Assembly (NCBI RefSeq): GCF_037975245.1
Contig: NC_092576.1
Coordinates: forward strand, 12,639,111 to 12,703,110
Direction: 5' to 3'
Length of the DNA stretch: 64,000 nt
Origin: Apostichopus japonicus
Lineage: Eukaryota > Echinodermata > Holothuroidea > Aspidochirotida > Stichopodidae
Made by a program: the position numbers and the translations under genes. Below the pieces are notes generated by a model. That model had not been told where the DNA came from, did not search any database, and saw only the letters and a program-made list of their open reading frames with translations. This document shows positions 37,115 through 46,689 of the stretch, in pieces (positions within the stretch are counted from its first letter, which is position 1; every line of letters begins with the position of its first letter).

Positions 37115-37826
37115 CTGTATAAAGAAAAAAATCAGAAAAAAATTATAAATGCAATCTTTCTAGCAAGGCTTGCATTGAGCCGACGTGGGTGTGGATATCA
37201 GACGGCAATGCCGTAGATATCATTATATTTTAGGCATGGGTTTTAATCTGTCAGGATAGTTGTTATTCATACAGTGTAAAGCTTCGTGCTTAGACCATAC
37301 GGTAAAGAATCACGGCACGACTATACCAGCTTAATCTTATAGTCCTAGTTTATAACTATGTTTGTATCAGGGCTTGCCATGCCGGTCACAACCATCCCTA
37401 ATCCCACAACCGTCCCATAATTGCCCTCACTCTCCAAAGCAATGTCAAATTCTCGTTTAACCCTGTTTATGTCAAGCGCCCAAGCCTAGGCCTACTTTTA
37501 TTTGATTCACTATATAGGCATGTAGGCCTATATATATATACTTACTAGACTTAGCCTAGGCCTAATATAGTAATACTAAATAAATAATTTATTTGCTGAT
37601 GAAATAAGGCCTTGTCCATTAAATTTCAATTATATATATGTATTATGTGTATATGACACCCACCCTCCCAACCATGCATTATATTTGACGATTCATTTGC
37701 ACGCCGAGAGCACCCTTACCCTTCGCCTTATACCAGTTAATAATAGTATAGGCCTAGCGTTACGAATGACACATTTAGGCCTAGCCAATCTAAACCTATA
37801 CGCTGTGTTGACAGTTATTAACTTAC

Positions 37827-37990
37827 CGTAGCTTTATTCTGGCAAGCATTCCTTTGTGTCCCACATGTACAGAAATAATTGCAGCAGGCCCCAAGTCCCT
37901 TGCACAGACACCCGCTCCTGCTCGGCTATTAGTCCTAGTGCTGGGCTGTCTCTGACATGTGTTTTTACAATTAGAACATGAACGTTCTCC
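37827..37990 (-). pseudogene. Frameshifted Cys-rich exon
   Basis: Minus strand, ending at the good donor CTACGGTAAGTT. Two different frames carry cysteine-rich words in order: ERSCSNCKNTCQRQPS in one, then SGCLCKGLGACCNYFCTCG and QRNACQNKAT in another. The pattern CxCKxLGxCCxxFCxC....CxN resembles zinc-binding Cys-rich modules in repetitive invertebrate genes. The frame change between them, plus a stop in the third frame needed to splice on, indicate a broken gene. It probably belongs with the exons at 36996-37114 and 35584-35859. Confidence 0.35.
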
Positions 37991-38214
37991 ACCGGAAAAT
38001 TATTGTAACGTTAGTTCAAATGACATCTTTGTTTCTAATTTTCATAAGACGGTTATTCGAAATCCACAAAAGATACGTTCGAGCGAATGTTTCGGCGGTG
38101 GTAGAAAATGTAGTGTCATATATTGAAGGTGAGTTGTCAACTGGTTGCCTGTACTGTAAGTCTGGAGACACACATACAGCACACACAACAACGGTTTCGG
38201 TTCGGTTAGTGTGA

Positions 38215-39890
38215 TGAGGACTATAATATTATGTAGCGCATGTACTTCATATTGCCGCTGTGGCAACAACGCTTGTGCTGTGCACACATATGTTCGGCAG
38301 ACTTCTTGGAAATTAGTGGTCAGATACCATTTATGTATACTTCTCTTTTACCTAAAGTAGAATCCATCTTACCAGATACTTGTGATCTTTCCGCATAGTG
38401 TAATAATTTATAATACAGTAATATATATATATTTTTTAATTTAAAAGCTTGACATTGAAAACGAAATTATTTTTGCACCTGTTAAAACCTCTTACATCAC
38501 AATGAACAATGCTGTTTGGCAACAAACCTTAAACCAATGAGAAAATTGAAGAATAAATTGCTGTCGATATTTCTTGACGACCAAGCCCCTTTAAGTTAAA
38601 CTGTTTTCAGTTTTATATAATTGGATGTTATACAATCAGATTTGATTTACTTTATTGTCCTTTTACACTTGTTTTTATTGTGTTTTTTGGATACGATGAA
38701 TAGTATAATTACTTCACAGTTTCCTTTACATAAAGCGTATATGCACGACACATATATAATCTTCCCGCAGCTACCAAACACCATGTAGAAGTACCTGTAA
38801 ACAAAGAAACGGGACTCGTTACCTCGGTTAGGATCATGGACTATGTACAATATGGTAAGACACTTCTTTGCATAATCGACATGATATCAGAGAAAGTGTA
38901 ATTACTAAGATCCAATCAATTGAACGTTGCAAGACCGAGTGATCGAATTATGTAGTGAAACAGCCTAGCGTTATACTTTATGTGTATACTGCAGCATAGC
39001 AACTATCAGTTTCGCGAATTTAGCTAAGGCACGTACTGTACGTATACTGTATTTGAGTTACGCTGCATTGAAATAATACAGTGGAATGATTTTCTTGCAA
39101 TTGGATGGTTGTGCTTAATGTTAATGTTACCGAACCGGTTTGGATATAAAAAGGGTTGAAATCAAAAGGAGAAGGCTTGAAATAAGCTGGTGTTCCTCTA
39201 AGAAATAATACGGATAGGGTCTCAAAATAAGCTACTGTAATGCCTCATGACCCTTGGGTCTCTAAACTTAACTAAATAGTTCAAATTAGTATTCGTGATC
39301 TTTAGCAGCCACCTTTCAGGCTATGCCTAACCTAAAAACACAGGCTGGTACAGTTGTGCCAGATATTATATTTGAGCTTTAATTATGGCCACTCATTTGA
39401 ATTCTTCGCAATTTACCGATTTTGACAATCTTCAACTCTTCTAAGCTTATATTACCACGCCGAGTCTTCTCAACAATCGGCCAAGTTAAAACAGTATTAT
39501 ATGATACCTCAATTCATTATTTAGAACCACATATTTTAATACTAAATAAGCTACACTAAGACTAACAATGCAGGTATATTATATTTTAATTTTAATTAGG
39601 CTAATAGTTTCAATGGGCACATTTCACTAACGTTGTTGTGAATAAGTCTATTGAAATGCGGTCATTATGTAAGGCACTTCTAATAAAATAATACATAGGA
39701 TTTCGCCTAGTTTTGTTTAAAAAAAAAAAAAATAATAAAACGCTCTCACAAAAGTAGAAAGCATGATCTTCTTTGTTACCTTTAAACATGCATATCTCTT
39801 GACACACAAAAACTTTCTATTTTATCTTATTCCGCAGACATATGGTCAAGTGGGATAAAGACAACAGTCAGAATGTTGTTGCATGAAAGG
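38215..39890. other. No supported gene
   Basis: AT-rich DNA with a poly-A run at about 39720-39731. No recognisable coding segment or repeat unit. Confidence 0.4.
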
Positions 39891-39977
39891 ACCTTGATTC
39901 ATATGGAGCGACTTTGCCGTCCATTTGGGGCCAGAATACGTACGTGGTGAAAAACAGATTGGTGGGAAGGTGATATT

Positions 39978-40337
39978 TTGGAATTTAGTACAAGAGATGT
40001 TTCTGATTCAGATGATGCTTCCAGTGAAGATGAAAGTGTACATTCATTTGGTTTTGATGATATCCCTCTTGCTAGCTATGTCGCAAATCAATCAGTCACG
40101 CAGGAGAACTCCACTACGCAGGAGAACTCGACTAAGCAGTCAACATCCTTGTCATATGATCAAGAGAACACAATGACTATAAATCACCATGTATCTTTGT
40201 TGCATCCAAAAAATATGTTACAAACTGTTGCTGCCGACAAAATCCCGGATAAGAAGGACATGGAAAACGACCTCATTTCAGCAGGGGGCATCTTTGATGA
40301 AACATTAAGGTTTGACAGTTTTTTTACAAACAAATGA
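39978..40337 (+). pseudogene. Acidic N-terminal region of the downstream transposase-like gene
   Basis: A 119-codon frame starting MEFSTRDVSDSDDASSEDES, strongly acidic and Ser-rich, with a short internal duplication (TQENSTTQENSTKQS). It ends at a TGA about 300 bp before the conserved part of the transposase-like gene. Acidic N-termini are common in that family, so I place it there, but a stop separates the two and the link is inference. Confidence 0.35.
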
Positions 40338-40639
40338 ACATTTGCACTGCAGTGGAGAGGTATTTTCTGCATGTGGAAAATGCTTAGCGCTTCTTTGTTA
40401 TGATCACTCTGTGCTAGACAAAGATTGTAAAACACAGAGCAAAACGAAATGAAGACATGATCTATACCAGCATAGACACAGTTCCAAACAGAGTAACAAA
40501 CAACTCAAGCGTTCTCAAGCTTGACGAGACTGCTCATCAAGATGTTCTGACTGAAATAACAATTTCATCTCTAGAAAATATTCAGAATTTTGCTTAAGAA
40601 CCAGAGTCCTTCCTGGTAGAGGGTGTTGAATAAGAAAAT

Positions 40640-42110
40640 GCAGCTGTCCAATCGCCAATCAAGAAGAACAGTAAAAGACGCACAGCCAAGAAAAATCGTA
40701 ACTTGGGAAAAGCGTACACAAGTTCAAGCTCTGGAAAGTTTATACATGCGAGGATGAGTTTGGGTGTCAGATGCAAGGGTGACTTCTGTGAAAAACGTAA
40801 GCTATGTTGCAATCAGTTTAACGACTCGCGAAGGCATCGAATCCTAAACTCTTACTACGATCTACTGAAGCAGAGGCAATGGATTAAGCAACATGTTGCC
40901 TCAAATACTCCCATGAAGAGACGACAGAATCTGAACGCAGAAACTCGAAAGAAAGCATATTCTCTACCAGGAACAAATTCTGAGTTGCTCCCAGTCTGTA
41001 GGCAGATGTTCCTTGGTACGGTTGGTATAAGTGAACGACAGGTCAGAACAACCATGGCTGAAATTCAACAGCAAGGCTATATAGAAAATGAAAATAAAGA
41101 GGGAGTAGACCTCCGCAGATGTTGCAAAGAGACAGATCACTATAAGGGACAATGTTGAAATACACAATGATAGATTCCCTAGAATGGAATCGCATTATTG
41201 TATGAAAAAGATATCATACCAATATCTGTCACCAGTTCTCAATTTAATTAAAATGTATGAGTTGTACCAGCGAGAATGTTGCAAAGAGAATAGGATAACC
41301 GGTTCTCTGTCACTGTACAAGAATGTATTCTACAAAAAAAGCTCAAATTTCATGTGCCAAAGAAAGATGTATGTGGCTTACGCGATACATTCAACAGAGG
41401 AAATTAGGACGAGAGAGGCAAAATCAAAGACACGTATGAGAAGCAAATCGCTGAAAAGCAGGCAGTTAGGGAGGTAAAACAAGTTTTAAAATCCAAAGCC
41501 AACACTGACACATCTTTTCTCCTTGCTAGCTTTGATCTTCAGCAAGTACTATACGTACCGAAGTCTGCAAGAGGTGAGCTTTTCTACAAAGGAACATTAG
41601 CATGTTACAACTTTACCATATGTGAAATAGGAAAAATTGATGGTTTTTGCTATTTCTGGCACGAAGGTATTGCTCGAAGAGGGGCAAATGAAATTGCATC
41701 CCATGTCTACCACTTCCTTTGTGAAGTTGATACAAGAAATGTCTTTGCCGTTGCTTTCTTTGCAGATAGCTTTTGCGGGCAGAATAAAAATTCCATTCTG
41801 CCAACTAAGTTTTTTCTTACATTTTCCTAAATCTTCCGAGAACGTTGTGAAAGTTACGGTGTACTTCTTTGAGACAAACCATGGTCAGAAAGAAGGTGAC
41901 TGTATGCACAGTGGAATAGAGAGATCTGTGAGGAGAACAAGTGAGATTATGTTGCCAAGTCAACTTGCAACTGTAATAAGAATGACAAGTAAGAGGCCGT
42001 ATCGGGTAACTGAAGTGCAGACGAGCGATATCACCGACTGAAAGCAGTTGGCAAAAGGATACTTCGACCACTATTTATCTAACACAATCTGGCAAAGTTC
42101 ACAAAACAAG
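40640..42110 (+). pseudogene. DDE-type transposase-like gene (DUF7869-like), frameshifted
   Basis: Collinear plus-strand pieces in several frames. At 40655-41100: basic NSKRRTAKKNRNLGKAY, then LGVRCKGDFCEKRKLCC, YYDLLKQRQWIKQHV, LPVCRQMFLGTVGISERQVR. At 41120-41350: FPRMESHYCM and LYQRECCKENRITGSLSLYK. At 41500-41828: FLLASFDLQQVLYVPKSARG, CYFWHEGIARRGANEIASHV and FFADSFCGQNKNSILP. At 41845-42040: VYFFETNHGQKEGDCMHSGI. The D in FDLQ, the D in ADSFCGQN and the E/D of NHGQKEGD fit a D-D-E triad of an RNase H-like endonuclease family widespread in animals; I associate it with DUF7869 without having searched. At least three frameshifts and a stop make it inactive. No TIRs were found around it. 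Confidence 0.65.
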
Positions 42111-42321
42111 TTATCAAATTGTCCCGTTTACACTGGCACATGTCATTCTGATCCCCGTCCCAAGTATCTATTCGGTTGCTACTTTCCCCGGTGCCTCCCC
42201 CCCCCCCCCCAACACCCTAGCTAGCTGACCCTATCGCAAAACAGCTGCATTGATATCTACACATTGCTATGGCGAATGCCATGATTTTATAGGTAGTAGC
42301 TTTAACATCCAACTTTAACAA

Positions 42322-43063
42322 AGTGACGAACATGAGACGAATGTTCAAACTTAACTAACTAGACAAGCAAAACGACTTGACATAATGACAAATGTGTTTA
42401 CAGTAACATTTCGACTAAATTAAATGTTCTTTGATCAAACTATAACTAGGAATCAAAACCTTAATCTATATTGCTGACAAATAGCAGACTTTTCTAACAC
42501 ATTAGCTAATATTTATAATACGAAACTATGAAGTGAACATATCAAAATCTTTAGAGCGCGTTTTCTCAAAACACACTTTTCCGACATTCGCCACTACGCC
42601 AAAACGGGGACGTAAAATATATGTAGACTAAGCATTTATAATGATGATATGTACGTATATGTACGTATGTGTAAGAAATATAGGAATGATCAATGACAAC
42701 ATAGATGGTCTGCCAGGCATCGGGGATTGTAGTATTTACTGCGGGCGTTTGCTAGCAATTCGTCCCCGTTTTGGCATAGTGACGAATGTTCAAAAAGTGA
42801 GTTTTGATCAAACGCGCTCTAAAGATTTTACCATTTTGACTTTAGTATATCGTAATTAATAAAGGATCTTTTGTACTGAAAGTTGTCAATATATTCAATA
42901 TAACAAATAGAACTTTGAGTTCTAATATTTGTTGCTGATCGGAAACTTTCTTACAAAATAGTAATTTTAGTGTAAACATATTTGTCATTATGTCATGTCA
43001 TTTTTCAGTTAGTTTTAGACATTCGTCATACATTCGTCATACATTCGTCATACATTCGTCACT
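42322..43063. mobile_element. Foldback / long-TIR MITE-like element
   Basis: The outer ends read AGTGACGAACATGAGACGAA (left) and, reverse-complemented, AGTGACGAATGTATGACGAA (right). Further in, GACATAATGACAAATGTGTT pairs with GACATAATGACAAATATGTT. The inner arms 42543-42612 and 42761-42835 pair around CTTTAGAGCGCGTTT and CCAAAACGGGGACG. The whole 742-bp region can fold into a long imperfect hairpin with a loop of about 148 bp. The inner right arm again contains AGTGACGAATGTTC, suggesting nesting of two copies. At 43020-43060 the right end has a four-fold CATTCGTCATA repeat. It encodes nothing. Confidence 0.7.
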
Positions 43064-43184
43064 ATGCTAGAACTAAATTTTGAAGTTTCATCATGTCACA
43101 GACTAGTATTTGTTACTTTTAGTGTGTAGTATGTAGTAGCCATAGGATACACCGTGAATGTTCACTGTCACATGAGGAGAAGGG

Positions 43185-43390
43185 GGGAGGGGGATTAGGT
43201 GGAACATTCTCAAGATAGAAGAAAATATTCAAAGGGGTGGTACATTGGTCTTATTTATATTAAAAAGAACGCCCAAGCTTCACTACAAGGTATAAAATAG
43301 ACAAGGAATTTGCATGTGTTATACGCAAGTATCAACATACGTCTTTTAGCATGTTTTTCTTGGGTGGCATGGATAGGGTCGCATATGGTG
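43185..43390 (+). repeat. Interspersed repeat family, copy 1
   Basis: Shares GGGGTGGTACATTGGTCTTA, TTAAAAAGAACGCCCA, GACAAGGAATTTG and TAGCATGTTTTTCTTGGGTG with 57400-57595 and 57600-57830. It sits directly beside the GTTTACG-rich block, as do the other copies, so the two parts may be one composite element. Confidence 0.75.
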
Positions 43391-43394
43391 ACAC

Positions 43395-44300
43395 GGGAAA
43401 AAGACACGCATTTAAGTTATCGTAAGCACAGTCCTTGGATGTTTACGTCTTGCTTACGGTCACCTTAAACATCGGAAACCCGTACATTTTGGAACAACGC
43501 GTTTACGATGTGTTTACGCATCCGTAAACATTGTAAACACGGAACAACAGATTTCCGTTACGTTTATGACAACTTACATATCGGAAGTTAATAATTACTT
43601 TCGTATTTATTAAAACTTATTTCTTCTCCACGTTTACGTTGGCCTTAATCTCGCCACGAAGAAATTTACGACAGGATTACGATTATCTTACACATCGGAA
43701 ACTCGGAGCATAGATTCAACGCGTTTACAACAAACTTACGCCAAACTTAAGCATGACGTTAACGTTGACTGTTCCATGAAATAAAACACTGGACACAATT
43801 CTCATGTCAATCTTTCCGATTATGATATTACCCTGTGACTGCATCTCATGAACAAAATTTCAACATTTACGTTGGCTGAAACGAGTGCAGTTAAAAATTT
43901 ACTGTATATTTACAATTACCTTACAAATACCCAAATACGTTCATTTCAGCGTTTACGTATTGATTACGAAATCCTTAAACGTGAAGTTTAAGTTATTTTC
44001 GTTCACCTGAAACAGGCACAGTACGGCATGTTTAGGATATACACGTCGGAAATTCCGAAGCATGCACACCACGGGATTACAGCATGATTACACCAACTTA
44101 CGCATTGCGTTTACGTTGAATGTAATTTCCACTGAATTCGGAATTTACGGGAAGATTACGATTCACTTATGCGTCGGAAATTCCAGAGCATACACATACC
44201 ACGAGTGTCAGTACAGCATGATTACATCAACATCGCTTACGTTGCTTCAATAAAGATTCGGAATTTAAGAGATGATTAATATTAACTTAAGCGTCGGAAA
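43395..44300. repeat. GTTTACG-rich array of about 120-bp units
   Basis: Around seven diverged units align on CATCGGAAA or CGTCGGAAATTCC (about 43470, 43576, 43695, 44045, 44174, 44293) with spacing near 105-130 bp. GTTTACG or its complement CGTAAAC occurs at least seven times, usually after GC or AC. The last units are most alike (GATTACGATTCACTTATGCGTCGG..., ACAGCATGATTACA). The left end GACACGGGAAAAAGACACGC is the inverse of the right end of the similar block at 57.36-57.40 kb. Confidence 0.7.
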
Positions 44301-44472
44301 TGTCAAAAAAATAAACAGAACGTGATGATGAACGTGATGAACAGAAAGATGACCATATTTGAATATCTGATATTGTTCTAATACAGCATATATCTTTCAA
44401 TGTAAATGTGCATGGCTTGCACATACATACAACCATATGTACCTCACAATGTATTTCTCATACTTTGTTCAG

Positions 44473-44475
<3 letters not shown>

Positions 44476-44509
<34 letters not shown>
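44476..44509. repeat. (TA)n microsatellite
   Basis: About 17 TA units immediately left of the palindrome-bearing segment; a second tract of about 11 units lies on its right side at 44755-44776. Confidence 0.95.
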
Positions 44510-44512
<3 letters not shown>

Positions 44513-44573
44513 TAGGTTGGCGTCTATCTTGGCGCAGAGTGCTCTATGTCCATTGGACAGAGCGGAATATATG

Positions 44574-44755
44574 TTGATACTAGATGAGACTAGTGGAACA
44601 CTAGTAGTTGTAACTCGGAGTTTCACGCGTTATAGCGATCTTCAGACAACTGCTGACAACATTTTGGTAAGTTACGCAGTTGTCTGAAGATCGCTATAAC
44701 GCGTGAAACTCCGAGTTACAACTACTAGTGTTCCACTAGTCTCATCTAGTATCAA
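44574..44755. repeat. Perfect 80-bp inverted repeat with 22-bp loop
   Basis: Checked base by base, 44574-44653 is the exact reverse complement of 44676-44755, separated by 22 bp. Each arm, read toward its outer end, contains CTGAAGATCGC..., a CGC/GCG hairpin, and GAAAC, which resembles a hammerhead core, and the arm resembles the terminal segment of Penelope-like elements. The loop plus inner edge (CATTTTGGTAAGTTACG, 44660-44676) recurs at 44848-44864. Perfect identity means the structure is young or is kept identical by conversion. Transcription would give an 80-bp double-stranded hairpin. Confidence 0.9.
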
Positions 44756-45059
44756 TATATATATATATATATATATGCAGCCGTCAAACCAACAAAACTC
44801 CTCAAGCTAATTCTATGAGAGTGTCAGCAAATTTCCTCATGGTTGCTCATTTTGGTAAGTTACGTAATTCACGTTGCCGGTCCTCGATCATAATACCTCA
44901 ACAAACAGCTCACCATCACAAAGAATTAAGTTTGGCGCTATGGCATGGCTGATCGATATTCTTATCACTACCGCTGGAATCATGAGAAAACAGATGAGAA
45001 GACACATACACGGGTCTCCTCATCTGTCTGTCTAACTTTTTTATGTATAATTATTTATG

Positions 45060-45085
45060 TGTTAAAGTAAGTTGGCCTGACGTTT
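45060..45085 (-). mobile_element. Penelope-element end fragment
   Basis: AAAGTAAGTTGGCCTGACGTTT is nearly identical to 3986-4007 at the end of the Penelope-like element, then runs into an ATTATT-rich tract. It is too short for anything but family recognition. It is about 300 bp from the perfect palindrome, which supports a Penelope origin for that locus. Confidence 0.5.
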
Positions 45086-45284
45086 TTTATTATTTATTAT
45101 TATTATTATTTATGTCCGATTAGTATGGTACGTGTTTGGTTTATCTGCTTCTTGATGCATATGCAGATACAACAATGAAAATACACGATACGGCCTGCCT
45201 TATACTGTATCAAACAGAACAGTGCATGCAATTGGTTTGTTGTAGAGAATTTGTGAAACCGCAATGAACAACCCTCATCTGTTG

Positions 45285-45495
45285 ATCAGGGAGGTGATAT
45301 TTTGGACCTCCCTGATCAGTCGCTGTTCATCCTCCAATCAAACGACAGCAAAACTAGCATGAAAAAAACGCGCTTGTTTTCAAACGCGGTCAAAGCTGCT
45401 TACATGACAACAGGAGGGTTAATAATGTGACCGCGAATAGCTTACGAAATGTATGGCTGACTAATACCAGGGAGTTGCATAACAACTCCCTGCTG
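45285..45495. repeat. Two short CAGGGAG palindromes
   Basis: TGATCAGGGAGGT (about 45286-45298) pairs perfectly with ACCTCCCTGATCA (about 45309-45321) across a 10-bp loop. CAGGGAGTTG pairs with CAACTCCCTG at about 45469-45493. A related single arm ATCAGGGAGTTGTAACTC lies at about 45735. These may be ends of one small inverted-repeat element. Confidence 0.6.
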
Positions 45496-46680
45496 ATACT
45501 ATTTACGTTTGAAAGTAATAGTATACTCTTACTGAATTAACGTCTGCTTTCTTATTGTTCTTTGTTTTCTTTTCACACGGGGAGGTTGTTTTCTCCTTTG
45601 ATAATTTTCGTACACGTATCAGCGTTTGCTATACATTCTCTTATACCCCATTAAGGGAGTATATGAACTGGAAAATTTCCAAAGGATGGCGATCCTCCTG
45701 CGTTAATGTGCTTCCTAGCCAATTACTAGTTAAATCAGGGAGTTGTAACTCACCTGTTAAACAATCTGGCTATAGGTCGGGTCGTGAGCATGAAATGATG
45801 GGTTAATGCCTAGAAAGCCACAGTTTTAGGGTAACATTAACAGCTCATATGTATAACACTGCTACCATTATGTGCACATGTATATAACACACTTATAGGG
45901 CGGTGATCCTGAAAACATAACTTCAAAGCTAATACTTGCCCGTTGAGCAATTTGTCGGTGGCTAAATGGATGAAAGGTAGTCTGCATATGCCACAAATTA
46001 TAGCACCCATATATAACTGCAAGAAGTTTACAAAAATTACCTTCCAGGAGGTCTTTACTTTCCAAATTGTTCTCATACTTTCTAAATTAAAGACATAAAA
46101 TGACTGAATGTTAATTTCCTCAAGGGTGTTAATACAAATACAATATATATATTTTTTTGTATCAAAGGTGACCATATTTGAATACCTGGCATATTAGGGG
46201 CCAAAACAGCAAACCTTTGGAGCGGGATATACTGGTTTTGTATTGGGGTGTAAAATCTAAACAATTGCAAGTAAAAGATTCAAAGTAAAGAACATACTTT
46301 ACCAAACACGTTTTACGAGGTACAAAGTATATATTTATAAATTTGTAGTTAAGACGGTGCACTCTTTACTGCAGGAATGCGACAACTTAATAACGATTTT
46401 GCTCTCCCTTTCCTCTCTCATTCATTGCTGCAAATGTTTCTGTTGCAGCGATAGAAAGCAAGTGTAAATAAATGACACATGTTGACGCCAGAAATGTGTT
46501 CCACGTTCATTTCTATTGAAAATTTTCTATTGTAGATAATGCTATTGAACTCTGAATTCAAACATGGAAACGTTTTACAAACATTCACCTCAAAATTAGT
46601 GGAACAATGCCACGAAGATTAATATATAGAATGAAAAACAACTTGTAGGTAGGGCCTATTGCTTACCGGCTAGATACAGA
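45496..46680. other. No supported gene
   Basis: AT-rich DNA. Minus-strand frames around 45837-46362 have no recognisable product or splice structure. Confidence 0.35.
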
Positions 46681-46689
46681 CGTAACGAT

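Noticed and set aside
44406-44687. A 93-codon plus-strand frame crossing the (TA)n tract and the left palindrome arm
   Set aside because: Runs through microsatellite and inverted repeat; coding is implausible.
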